DNA from: Oscillospiraceae bacterium
Lineage (GTDB): Bacteria > Bacillota > Clostridia > Oscillospirales > SIG627
DNA length: 36,970 bases
Reading direction: 5' to 3'
Assembly (NCBI GenBank): GCA_015063605.1
Contig: SVTV01000028.1
Span: 1 to 36,970 of the forward strand
In this document: positions 1 through 7,088 of the stretch, in pieces
How the letters are laid out: every line of letters starts with the position of its first letter
Numbering within the stretch: position 1 is the first letter of the stretch
The notes under the pieces: generated by a model
Seen by the model: the letters and a program-made list of their open reading frames with translations, nothing else
The model's database searches: none
Told to the model about the DNA's origin: nothing
Program-made: the position numbers and the translations under genes

Positions 1-69
1 TGTATGCTTATATTATACCATAATTCCTGCTATTTGTAAAGATGTTTGTTCAAAATACATGCTTTTTTG

Positions 70-106
70 CAAAAAAATTACCGCTGACTTTTTACTTTGT
101 CAGCGG
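70..106 (-). terminator. Possible terminator hairpin, minus strand
   Basis: The arms CCGCTGAC (81-88) and GTCAGCGG (99-106) form a perfect 8-bp stem. Read on the minus strand the hairpin is followed by TAA and a run of seven T. It would be a second stop for minus-strand transcripts leaving the regulator at 238-1236. Positions 1-69 are AT-rich and show no gene. Confidence 0.4.
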
Positions 107-110
107 TCTG

Positions 111-141
111 AACTTTTGTCGGTAGACAAAAGTTGTTTTTT
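111..141 (+). terminator. Rho-independent terminator, plus strand
   Basis: A perfect 10-bp stem, AACTTTTGTC (111-120) and GACAAAAGTT (125-134), with loop GGTA, is followed by GTTTTTT. It probably ends a plus-strand gene lying to the left of the window. The hairpin also folds on the minus strand but lacks a T run there. Confidence 0.55.
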
Positions 142-148
142 CATGGTA

Positions 149-165
149 CGAGTGTTCATAACGAA
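149..165 (+). repeat. 17-bp repeat copy matching the tRNA-Leu terminator
   Basis: CGAGTGTTCATAACGAA occurs here and, as its exact reverse complement, at 1572-1588 inside the terminator of the tRNA-Leu gene. A 13/14 direct match is at 1553-1566. The copies bracket the XRE regulator and its upstream noncoding region. Whether they are recombination ends or a copied terminator fragment cannot be decided here. Confidence 0.6.
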
Positions 166-204
166 AGTCAAGAATCGCCTTCGTGCCAATACGGCACGAA
201 GCTT

Positions 205-230
205 GGAAAAAGCCCCGCACGAGGCGGGGC
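205..230 (-). terminator. Terminator of the XRE/TPR regulator gene
   Basis: GCCCCGC (212-218) and GCGGGGC (224-230) form a GC-rich 7-bp stem; on the minus strand a TTTTT run follows directly. It lies 8 bases beyond the stop of the regulator at 238. A second hairpin (CTTCGTGCC 179-187 with GGCACGAAG 193-201) follows. An almost identical GCCCCGC/GCGGGGC hairpin lies beyond the AraC gene at 26100-26118. Confidence 0.75.
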
Positions 231-237
231 GAAAGTG

Positions 238-1236
238 TTATCGTCTTAAGTTTTGAATTTCTCTTTTTGCCCAATCTACACACTCACCGTCTTTTATACC
301 GTAGTCATCGGCAAGAGCTTTTATAATATTCTCCCACATTTGAATCGCCTTTTCTTTTATGCCGATGTTAGTATACAAAAACGCCAGTGCATACAGAGGA
401 TCCATTTCTTTAGGAGAAGGAGCAACTTCATAGGACTGCTGATATAATTTCAATGCAGTTTCTGTATCATTGATTTTGTTGCATCTTTCTGCAATTTCAA
501 AAAGAAGATGGCTGTCATTATAATTGGCTAATGCAGTGGAAGCCCAAATGCTTTTGGCACTTTCTTTGTTTCCAAATGCAAGCTCTATATCTCCTTTATA
601 AACATCGAAAATAGCTCTTTTTTTCGATGAGCTCATCAAATTAGTCGCATTATCATACTTTCCATATTTAATGTAAGCGGATATTAATGCATCGATTACA
701 GCAATATTTTGGATGTTCTTTGAATATAGAGTTTCAAGAAATTTTATGAGACGATCTGATTCGTTTCGCTTTTCTCTGATACGTGTTAGTTTGCCAATTA
801 GAGCAACATTGGATGGCTCGATAAGCAATCCTTCTTCGCAAAGACGTCCACCTGCGAGCGAATCTCTGTTTTCTCGATGCTCATACAATTCCACAAGTAG
901 AGTGCGTGCAGTATTATTTTGTTTTTCTTCGCTAAGCAATCCCTTCAAATACCTTTCAGCCCATACAAAGTTTTCGGGAGTGATCGAATACTCGTCACGA
1001 ATCATTTTGCTGATTCTTTCTATATAGTCATCTTGATTCATAGAAAACAATGCGTCCATACTGACGCCGAAAAACAATGCAAGTTGCGGAAGGATGGCAA
1101 TATCCGGTGTGGTTGTGTTTGTTTCCCACTTGGAAACTGCTTGATAAGAAACACCCATTTTGTTTGCGAGTTCTTCTTGCGTGATTCCTCGCTCAGTGCG
1201 AAGCTTTTTTATAATAGTACCCAATTTAAGTTCCAT
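238..1236 (-). CDS. XRE-family HTH transcriptional regulator with TPR-like C-terminal region
   Basis: Predicted cytoplasmic DNA-binding regulator of 332 residues. Residues about 5-60 are a typical XRE/Cro-C1 helix-turn-helix (LRTERGITQEELA, then VSYQAVSKWE, then PDIAILPQLALFFGVS). The rest is alpha-helical and looks like tetratricopeptide repeats, as in regulators that sense a ligand or peptide through the TPR part. The ATG at 1236 is preferred because GGAGG lies 7 bases upstream; a longer TTG-started form would overlap that site. It has a good promoter (1281-1309) and a terminator (205-230), so it is monocistronic. Codon use is more AT-rich than in the core genes to its right. It is related in layout to the regulator at 24711-25778. 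The target genes and the ligand are unknown. Confidence 0.85.
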   Translation of the reverse strand: MELKLGTIIKKLRTERGITQEELANKMGVSYQAVSKWETNTTTPDIAILPQLALFFGVSMDALFSMNQDDYIERISKMIRDEYSITPENFVWAERYLKGLLSEEKQNNTARTLLVELYEHRENRDSLAGGRLCEEGLLIEPSNVALIGKLTRIREKRNESDRLIKFLETLYSKNIQNIAVIDALISAYIKYGKYDNATNLMSSSKKRAIFDVYKGDIELAFGNKESAKSIWASTALANYNDSHLLFEIAERCNKINDTETALKLYQQSYEVAPSPKEMDPLYALAFLYTNIGIKEKAIQMWENIIKALADDYGIKDGECVDWAKREIQNLRR

Positions 1237-1280
1237 AAGGATACCTCCGTATTTCAAGTATTTTATCAGCTGACACCCAT

Positions 1281-1309
1281 ATTATACTCCTTACGCCGGT
1301 GTAGGTCAA
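1281..1309 (-). promoter_or_regulatory. Sigma-A promoter of the XRE/TPR regulator
   Basis: On the minus strand, -35 TTGACC (1304-1309) and -10 TATAAT (1281-1286) are separated by 17 bases. Transcription would start near 1274, giving a leader of about 38 bases that contains the GGAGG site. Confidence 0.75.
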
Positions 1310-1373
1310 TAACTGCGTATTAGAAACGACTCGCCCCCTAAGCGAATTTTTCTTTGTTATTCAACCATACATA

Positions 1374-1475
1374 TCAATATTTGAGAAAGGAAGTGATCCA
1401 ATGAACATCGGTTACTCCGAAAGTGGCGGATTTCGTCCGATACTGTAGCAAGCATAGCAAACGTGGCTACGCCCG
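1374..1475. repeat. Dispersed noncoding repeat upstream of an XRE regulator (copy 1)
   Basis: Two blocks recur upstream of the second XRE regulator with nearly the same spacing: TCAATATTTGAG (1374-1385; second copy 25853-25864) and GTAGCAAGCATAGCAAACG followed by GGCTACGC (from 1445; second copy from 25925). The second block is a hairpin (GTAGC with GCTAC). The sequence between the blocks is not conserved. The 1310-1544 stretch has no convincing long gene; the only candidate is the 15-codon frame at 1401. Confidence 0.6.
1401..1448 (+). CDS. Candidate 15-residue small ORF
   Basis: A plus-strand frame encoding MNIGYSESGGFRPIL and ending in TAG. It is preceded by AAAGGAAG with 7 bases to the ATG, a good ribosome binding site. 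No promoter was found for it, and the repeat at 1444 overlaps its end. It may be a small peptide gene or the remnant of a longer gene. The function is unknown and the call is weak. Confidence 0.2.
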   Translation: MNIGYSESGGFRPIL

Positions 1476-1544
1476 TTTACCGTCTTTGCACGCAAAGGCA
1501 CTTTAGGAAAGTCTCCCTAATACCCTCGTTTACAAACAGAGAAA

Positions 1545-1590
1545 TAAAAAATCGAGTGTCCATAACTCAAATTCGTTATGAACACTCGAT
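1545..1590 (-). terminator. Terminator of tRNA-Leu
   Basis: On the minus strand a stem of about 16 bp with one G-U pair (arms 1575-1590 and 1551-1566) is followed by TTTTTTATTT. It begins 2 bases after the encoded CCA end of the tRNA, so it ends the tRNA transcript. Confidence 0.8.
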
Positions 1591-1591
1591 A

Positions 1592-1675
1592 TGGTGCACC
1601 TGACAGGACTTGAACCTGCACTCTTTCGGAACCGGAACCTAAATCCGGCGCGTCTGCCAATTCCGCCACAGGTGC
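1592..1675 (-). tRNA. tRNA-Leu (anticodon UAG)
   Basis: The minus strand folds as a class II tRNA. The acceptor stem is GCACCTG with CAGGTGC, the discriminator is A and the CCA end is encoded (1592-1594). The anticodon stem CCGGA/TCCGG encloses the loop TTTAGGT, giving anticodon UAG for CUN codons. A variable arm and a T arm with GGTTCAAGTCC are present. The length is 84 bases with CCA. The gene has its own promoter at 1720-1748 and terminator at 1545-1590. Confidence 0.95.
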
Positions 1676-1719
1676 GAATATTCTTTTTTGGGGCTGAGCC
1701 GAGGCGGCCCGGCCCCTAA

Positions 1720-1748
1720 ATTATAATATAAGAAGACTTGGTTGTCAA
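1720..1748 (-). promoter_or_regulatory. Consensus promoter of tRNA-Leu, overlapping the thiI stop
   Basis: Minus-strand TTGACA (1743-1748) and TATAAT (1720-1725) match the consensus perfectly with a 17-base spacer. The -35 box overlaps the last codons of thiI. The transcribed leader carries a GC-rich hairpin (1691-1717) before the tRNA 5' end. Confidence 0.85.
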
Positions 1749-2956
1749 GTGTTTTCGTAATATTTTATATTGACATACTCCAATGATTCAAAGGCGTTTT
1801 TGCAAAGGAGATCAATATCGAGCTTTGCTTCCTCTTCGAGAATCTTTTCCATATCGGGATTAGTCTTTGGATGCTTGGGAGTGAAGACGGTGCAGCAATC
1901 CTCGTATGGTAAAATGGAGGTATCGAAGGTGCCTATCTTTCTGGAGGTGACAACTATCTCATCCTTGTCCTGACCGATACAGGGACGGAAAACGGGAATG
2001 TGGTTTTCTTGAGCTATGGCATCGGTTGAGCAGAGAGCGCCGATGGTCTGGCTTGCCACCTGACCGAGGCTTTCGCCCGTTATGATGGCGGGAAGACTTC
2101 TTCTGCGGCACACCTTTGCGGCAAGGCGCATCATGAAACGGCGGAGAATGAGAGTGAAATACTCTTCCTTGCAGTTTTCCTTGATGGCAAGCTGTATTTC
2201 CGTAAGGGAAATAATGTTGACTCTCATTTTATCTGTATATCTGCACATGAGACGTGCAAGCTCAAGAACCTTTTCCTTGGCTCTTTCGGAGGTGTAGGGA
2301 TAGCTTTCGAAATGGAGCGCCTCTATTTCCATTCCGCGGCGTGCCATCATGTATCCCGCAACGGGGCTGTCGATACCGCCCGAAAGGAGAAGAAGACCTC
2401 TTCCGCTTGTGCCGACGGGCATTCCGCCCGCACCCTTCAATTTATCGAAATGTATGTATGCATGCGTGTCGCGTATCTCGATGACGACAGTGACATCGGG
2501 CTCTCTTACATCAACGGGAACGGCATCGTCGGTAGCTATGCAAAGTGTGTCGCCTGCTTCCAGCATTATTTCAAGAGATGTGAGAGGGAAATCCTTGTCG
2601 CTTCTCTTTGCTTCACACTTGAAGCTTTTGTAGGCGTAAAGTTCGGGGGATATCTTTTCCGTAAGGACTTTTTTGATGTCCCCCATATCCTTTTCGCATC
2701 GCCATGCGGCACAGAGACCCGCAAGACCGAAAACTGTCTTCAATTCCTCCAATGCATCCTCAACGAGATCTTGATCCGCAGGAGTTACGAATACTGTGGA
2801 CTGCATGGAATAAAGATCGTAATTCCCTTCTCCGAGAACGTGGTCAAGACGGCGTCTTACTGAGCTTCTCAATCTTTCTTCGAAATATCTTTTGTTCTGT
2901 CCCTTTAAAATAAGCTCACCGTATTTGAGCAGTATACAACGCTTGTAATCTGTCAT
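1745..2956 (-). CDS. thiI: tRNA 4-thiouridine synthase ThiI
   Basis: Transfers sulfur from a cysteine desulfurase persulfide to uridine 8 of tRNA (and can serve thiamine thiazole synthesis in some bacteria); cytoplasmic. The 403 residues hold an N-terminal ferredoxin-like plus THUMP region (about 1-165) and a PP-loop pyrophosphatase domain with SGGIDSPVA near residues 190-198, followed by the conserved GESLGQVASQT. The C-terminal rhodanese domain of the enterobacterial protein is absent, as is usual in Firmicutes. The ATG at 2956 has AAAGGAA just upstream. It lies 49 bases downstream of the nifS-like gene on the same strand. That pairing matches the NifZ-ThiI arrangement known from Bacillus, where a dedicated desulfurase feeds ThiI. 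Confidence 0.95.
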   Translation of the reverse strand: MTDYKRCILLKYGELILKGQNKRYFEERLRSSVRRRLDHVLGEGNYDLYSMQSTVFVTPADQDLVEDALEELKTVFGLAGLCAAWRCEKDMGDIKKVLTEKISPELYAYKSFKCEAKRSDKDFPLTSLEIMLEAGDTLCIATDDAVPVDVREPDVTVVIEIRDTHAYIHFDKLKGAGGMPVGTSGRGLLLLSGGIDSPVAGYMMARRGMEIEALHFESYPYTSERAKEKVLELARLMCRYTDKMRVNIISLTEIQLAIKENCKEEYFTLILRRFMMRLAAKVCRRRSLPAIITGESLGQVASQTIGALCSTDAIAQENHIPVFRPCIGQDKDEIVVTSRKIGTFDTSILPYEDCCTVFTPKHPKTNPDMEKILEEEAKLDIDLLCKNAFESLEYVNIKYYENT

Positions 2957-3005
2957 GTGGATTCCTTTCGTACGAGCCTTGTTTGCATGGCTCGTTAACA
3001 GTCAT

Positions 3006-4154
3006 TTAATTTACTTTATTTCTAACCTTTTCAAGAGCTTCGCAGAAGAAATGTGCCTCTTCCTCCGTGTTCATGTGGGAAAGGCTTATACGTATGGTCC
3101 TGTCTGCTTCAATATCCGTCAAGCCGAATGATCTCAGTACTCCGCTTTTGCCTTTTTTTGATGAGCATGCGGAGCCGGAGGAAACGAAAACATTCATATC
3201 GGAAAGCTTGTGAAGAAGAACCTCGCTCTTCTCACCTTCCACCTGAATGCTGAGAATGTTTTCGGAAAATGATTTTTCGGGAATGTTGAAATGCACACCG
3301 TCAATTTCGGAAAGAGCCGATATAAGGGCGTTTCTCACATTGCGTATCCTTTCCGAATAGATATCGAAATTGTCAAAGCCGTCCTTTGCCGCCGCCGCAA
3401 GCGTCAGAATACCTGTGAGATTTTCCGTTCCGGATCTGAAGCCGCTTTCCTGGCCGCCTCCCGCCATAAAGGGAAGTATGCGCACTCCTTTTTTCTTGTA
3501 AAGAACGCCTATACCCTTCAAGGCGTGTACCTTGTGACCGCTTATGCTTATAAGATCGGCGCCGATAACGGAGGGGCGTATGCGTGAATGAAGATACCCT
3601 TGAACCGCATCGGTATGAAGGATTGCACGGGGCGAATTCTTTCGTATAACGGAAAATACGCTTTTCAGATCGTATACGGCTCCCGTTTCATTGTTTGTAT
3701 GCATTATCGTGGCAAGGCAAACATTTTTTGTTGCGGCTTTTGTTACCTCAGCCATGTCGAGAACGCCTTTTTTTGTGGAAAGGCGGATCACTTCAAAGCC
3801 CTTGTTTTCAAGTATCCTTACGGGCTCGCTTACTGCGGGATGTTCAGAATCCGTGGTGATTATCCTCGGAGGTACACCTTCCTTTTTCAGCATTGCGGAG
3901 AACACCTCCGCACCGCCTAAGATCGCAGTGTTGTCGCTTTCGGTACCGCAGGCTGTGAATATTATCTCCGACTTGTCACAGTAGAGAGTTTTTGCTATTG
4001 CTTCCCTTGCACCTTCAAGCTTTTTTTGGGATTCAAAGCCCAATCTGTGAAGGGAAGAGGGATTGGCGTAAATGTCCGCCGATTCATTAAGTGCGGCACG
4101 TGCCGCCGAGGATAGCGGCGTGGTCGCACTGTTGTCAAAATATATTTCTTTCAT
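3006..4154 (-). CDS. Cysteine desulfurase (NifS/IscS family), probable ThiI partner
   Basis: PLP enzyme that removes sulfur from L-cysteine and holds it as an enzyme persulfide for tRNA thiolation; cytoplasmic. In 382 residues it shows the family N-terminus YFDNSATTPLS, the PLP lysine in SGHK (Lys208), GFRSGTEN, and the active cysteine in SSGSACSS (Cys330). The start is the ATG at 4154 because family members begin at this MKEIYFDN-type sequence; the frame is open for 29 more codons upstream only because it runs into the tandem repeat. The ribosome binding site before 4154 is weak (CGAGAT). First gene of a two-gene operon with thiI. The neighbourhood suggests a dedicated ThiI donor (NifZ-like) and not the general Fe-S assembly IscS. 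Confidence 0.92.
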   Translation of the reverse strand: MKEIYFDNSATTPLSSAARAALNESADIYANPSSLHRLGFESQKKLEGAREAIAKTLYCDKSEIIFTACGTESDNTAILGGAEVFSAMLKKEGVPPRIITTDSEHPAVSEPVRILENKGFEVIRLSTKKGVLDMAEVTKAATKNVCLATIMHTNNETGAVYDLKSVFSVIRKNSPRAILHTDAVQGYLHSRIRPSVIGADLISISGHKVHALKGIGVLYKKKGVRILPFMAGGGQESGFRSGTENLTGILTLAAAAKDGFDNFDIYSERIRNVRNALISALSEIDGVHFNIPEKSFSENILSIQVEGEKSEVLLHKLSDMNVFVSSGSACSSKKGKSGVLRSFGLTDIEADRTIRISLSHMNTEEEAHFFCEALEKVRNKVN

Positions 4155-4171
4155 GATATCTCGTTGAATGT

Positions 4172-4648
4172 ATTTGTTCGCACAAATTATGGTGCGCAAA
4201 GTCTTTTGATGTTGCTTGGCGAAATATTGTCCCGCTGACAATATTTCATGAAGCGCATAACTTTGTTCGCACTAAATTGCGGTGCGCAAAGTCTTTTGAT
4301 GTTGCTTGGCGAAATATTGTCTCGCTGACAATATTTCATGAAGCGCATAACTTTGTTCGCACTAAATTGCGGTGCGCAAAGTCTTTTGATCCTGCTTGGC
4401 GAAATATTGTCTCGCTGACAATATTTCATGAAGCGCATAACTTTGTTCGCACAAATTATGGTGCGCAAAGTCTTTTGATCTTGCTTGGCGAAATATTGTC
4501 TTGCTGATAATATTTCATGAAGCGCGTAACTTTGTTCGCACTAAATTGCGGTGCGCAAAGTCTTTTGATCTTGCTTGGCGAAATATTGTCTCGCTGACAA
4601 TATTTCATGAAGCGCATAACTTTGTTCGCACAAATTATGGTGCGCTTC
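4172..4648. repeat. Tandem array of five 90-bp repeats with internal hairpins
   Basis: Units begin at 4201, 4291, 4381, 4470 and 4560 (periods 90, 90, 89, 90), with a partial unit at 4172-4200. Each full unit contains a perfect inverted repeat, GAAATATTGTC and GACAATATTTC, around a 5-base loop, plus an imperfect palindrome around GTTCGCAC/GTGCGC. The latter exists in two forms (CACTAAATTGCGG and CACAAATTATGG). The right edge differs: GAAGCGCA (4609-4616) pairs with TGCGCTTC (4641-4648). On the minus strand the array lies between the likely promoter at 4650-4678 and the nifS-like start, so it would form a leader of almost 490 bases. The open frames inside are a by-product of the 90-base period. 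Confidence 0.9.
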
Positions 4649-4649
4649 T

Positions 4650-4678
4650 ATTATATCATATTTTTTATTTATTCGCAA
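4650..4678 (-). promoter_or_regulatory. Likely promoter of the nifS-like/thiI operon
   Basis: Minus-strand TTGCGA (4673-4678) and TATAAT (4650-4655) with a 17-base spacer. Transcription would begin near 4643, at the edge of the tandem array. No better minus-strand promoter was seen between the array and the nifS-like start. Confidence 0.55.
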
Positions 4679-4781
4679 TCGTTTCCGTCTGCGGGTGTGG
4701 GATTTTTGTGTTTTTTTATTGAAATTCAATTTCCTTTTGTGTAAGTTGTCATCGTTTTCGGAAAAAATATTCAATTTATAT

Positions 4782-4810
4782 TTGACTAACCGACGGATAT
4801 ATAGTATAAT
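4782..4810 (+). promoter_or_regulatory. Promoter of the esterase/acyltransferase operon
   Basis: TTGACT (4782-4787) and TATAAT (4805-4810) with a 17-base spacer, about 44 bases before the esterase start. It is divergent to the nifS-like promoter. Between them (4680-4780) there is AT-rich sequence without a gene. Confidence 0.8.
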
Positions 4811-4853
4811 ATATAGATGATACCGTAGTTTTGCCGCAGAAAAGGAGCAAGCC

Positions 4854-5765
4854 ATGTCCGGATTTTCATCAAGCCTTTTGGTTTCTCAGATGAAGCTTCT
4901 GAAAAAGATCATAATGAACATGAAGGTCGAGGATACGAGACGTTATCAGGATCTTTTGGGAGATCTTGAGATAAAGGCGCTCAAAGGCAAGGTGAGATAC
5001 GAAAAAGAAAGCTTTTCACGGTTTGAAGCGGTGACGGCATATCCCGTCGATAAAGGATCCTTTGACCGTGTGATGCTTTACCTCCACGGAGGCTCCTATA
5101 CCTCGGGAAGCCTTAAGTATGCGGAAGGCTTCGGCGGGGCGATGGCGGAATATTTCGGCAATCCCGTTCTTTGTGCGGCTTACAGGCTCGCACCCGAGGA
5201 TCCGTATCCCGCTGCATTGGAGGATGCTTTTGACGCGTATGTTTATCTTCACGATAAGTACGGCGCCGACAAGATATACCTTGTGGGTGAATCGGCAGGT
5301 GGCGGTCTCATGTTTGCTCTTCTCCTGAAATTGAAGAATGAGGGAATGGATATGCCCGCAGGCTGTGTGGCTCTTTCCCCTTGGACCGATCTGACATTTT
5401 CAGGTGAGTCATACAAAACGAACGAGAAAAACGATCCGTCTCTGTTTGAAGCAAGTCTGAGAAAAAACGGCGACCTTTACAGAGGAAGAGTGCCTGCGGA
5501 GGATCCGTATATATCACCGGCGTTTGCGGATACGAAGGGATTTCCTCCCACCGCCGTGATATGCGGAACGATAGAAATATTGTATGATGATTCCGTAATG
5601 ATGGCAAAGAAGCTTGCCCACGACGGTGTGGATGTGTTTTTTAAGGCTTATGAGGGAATGTGGCATGTTTTCGTGCTTTTCCCGATCCCCGAAGCCAAGG
5701 AGGCTATGGGAGATATAAAAGAGTTTATTGAAAGATGCGAGAGGAAAAGAATTGGCGAACAGTAA
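4854..5765 (+). CDS. Alpha/beta hydrolase, HSL-type esterase/lipase
   Basis: Predicted cytoplasmic carboxylester hydrolase of the hormone-sensitive-lipase group. Its 303 residues show the oxyanion-hole motif HGG (His78-Gly80 in YLHGGSYTSGS), the nucleophile in GESAGG (Ser147), the probable acid Asp245 or Asp246 in LYDD, and the base His271 in GMWHVF. No signal peptide. The ATG at 4854 is preceded by AAAAGGAG at good spacing and by a strong promoter. Its stop overlaps the start of the next gene by 14 bases, so the two are translationally linked; the pair suggests making and cutting of an ester of the same kind. The natural substrate is unknown. Confidence 0.88.
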   Translation: MSGFSSSLLVSQMKLLKKIIMNMKVEDTRRYQDLLGDLEIKALKGKVRYEKESFSRFEAVTAYPVDKGSFDRVMLYLHGGSYTSGSLKYAEGFGGAMAEYFGNPVLCAAYRLAPEDPYPAALEDAFDAYVYLHDKYGADKIYLVGESAGGGLMFALLLKLKNEGMDMPAGCVALSPWTDLTFSGESYKTNEKNDPSLFEASLRKNGDLYRGRVPAEDPYISPAFADTKGFPPTAVICGTIEILYDDSVMMAKKLAHDGVDVFFKAYEGMWHVFVLFPIPEAKEAMGDIKEFIERCERKRIGEQ

Positions 5766-7050
5766 AGATAAAGAACCGAAAAAGACAAGAAAATGGATGA
5801 AGCTTGACAATGCCGCCAAAATATATCCTTCTTCAAGGACCTCCACGGGATGGATGTCCATATTCCGCCTTTCGGTGGAACTTGACGAAAAGGTCGATCC
5901 CGGGATACTGGAGAAGGCTCTCGACAGAACTCTGGTAAGAATACCTACCGTCGCACAGAAGCTGAAAAGAGGTCTGTTCTGGTACTATATGGAGCATATA
6001 GAAAAGAAAGCCAAGGTGGTAAGCGATGCGAGAAACCCCTGCGCTCCCATGAATTTCCGAAAGAATGACGGATATATGTTTCGTGTAAGATATTACGAAA
6101 AGCGCATAGCCGTGGAGTTTTTTCATGTTCTTGCGGATGGAACGGGCGGTATGATCTTTTTGCTCACTCTTACGGCGGAATATCTTGAATTGAAATACGG
6201 TAAGAAAATACCGAGAGGCGGAAATATTCTCGATTGCAACAATGATCCCACAGAGGATGAAATGGGCGACAGCTTCCTGAAATATGCACGAGGTGTTGCG
6301 TATACGCCGAAGGAACGCACCTCCTTTTTGGTAAAGGGTGAGAGAGCCAACAATTATTCCAAGATCATAACCGGCTTTCTTGATGCATCCGAGGTATATG
6401 CCAAGGCGAAGGCGCACGGCATTACGGTGACCGAGTATCTTCTGACCCATACAGTTATGGCATTGAATGAGATCCAGAAAAAGCAGTATCACGGAAAAAA
6501 GCCCAAGCCCATACTTATCTGTGTTCCCATTAATCTGAGAAAGTATTATCCATCTCATACCCTCAGAAATTTCGCTACCATAGCCAATATAGGCATTGAC
6601 CCCCGATTCGGTGATTATACCTTTGACGAGGCGGCGAAGGAGATCCATCACAATATGGGTATCGTTACGGCGGAAAAGCAGGTAAACGCCCGCATAAGCT
6701 CATATGTGGGATCGGAAAAGAATGTGATACTGAGGGGAACACCGCTGTTTTTAAAGGATCTTGCCTTGAAGGCGGCATTCAGATACAACGGTAACAGAAC
6801 ATCCTCCACCACTCTTTCGAACCTCGGAGTGGTGAAGCTTCCGGATGAAATGAGGGAGCACGTAAAGCGCATGGATTTTATGATAGGGCCTCTTCTGAGA
6901 AACCCCATAGTCTGTGCCTGTGTAACTTATGAAAATACACTTGCTTTCACCGTGGTACGAACCATAGAGGAAACGGACTTTGAAAGAAACCTTTTCACTG
7001 CGCTTGTGAAGGAGGGGCTTCACGTCAAGATAGAAAGCAATACCTACTGA
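5752..7050 (+). CDS. Condensation-fold acyltransferase (alcohol acetyltransferase-like)
   Basis: A 432-residue protein resembling the condensation-domain/PapA/alcohol-acetyltransferase superfamily, which moves acyl groups from a thioester to an alcohol or amine. The active-site signature HxxxDG is present as FHVLADGTGG (His125, Asp129, Gly130); the first His of the classic HHxxxDG is Phe here. The TTG at 5752 is chosen because GAGG lies 7 bases upstream; a TTG at 5728 would place the start inside the upstream gene without a better site. No signal peptide. It overlaps the esterase gene by 14 bases and is followed 38 bases later by a zinc-ribbon membrane protein. Both substrates are unknown; the family assignment is stronger than the acetyl specificity. 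Confidence 0.75.
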   Translation: MANSKDKEPKKTRKWMKLDNAAKIYPSSRTSTGWMSIFRLSVELDEKVDPGILEKALDRTLVRIPTVAQKLKRGLFWYYMEHIEKKAKVVSDARNPCAPMNFRKNDGYMFRVRYYEKRIAVEFFHVLADGTGGMIFLLTLTAEYLELKYGKKIPRGGNILDCNNDPTEDEMGDSFLKYARGVAYTPKERTSFLVKGERANNYSKIITGFLDASEVYAKAKAHGITVTEYLLTHTVMALNEIQKKQYHGKKPKPILICVPINLRKYYPSHTLRNFATIANIGIDPRFGDYTFDEAAKEIHHNMGIVTAEKQVNARISSYVGSEKNVILRGTPLFLKDLALKAAFRYNGNRTSSTTLSNLGVVKLPDEMREHVKRMDFMIGPLLRNPIVCACVTYENTLAFTVVRTIEETDFERNLFTALVKEGLHVKIESNTY

Positions 7051-7088
7051 AATACTTTTATAATAATAGAAAGGCACGGCAAAAACAA

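Noticed and set aside
238..1236. Toxin-antitoxin partner for the XRE regulator
   Set aside because: No adjacent gene in the same transcription unit; the XRE gene is monocistronic with its own promoter and terminator.
4172..4648. CRISPR array
   Set aside because: The units are contiguous 90-bp repeats without unique spacers, and there is no cas gene.
4187..4855. Protein-coding genes within the tandem repeats (both strands)
   Set aside because: Open frames come from the 90-base period; no ribosome binding site, and the 89-base unit breaks the frame.
5833..6651. 272-codon minus-strand frame opposite the acyltransferase
   Set aside because: Shadow frame; no ribosome binding site and no family features.
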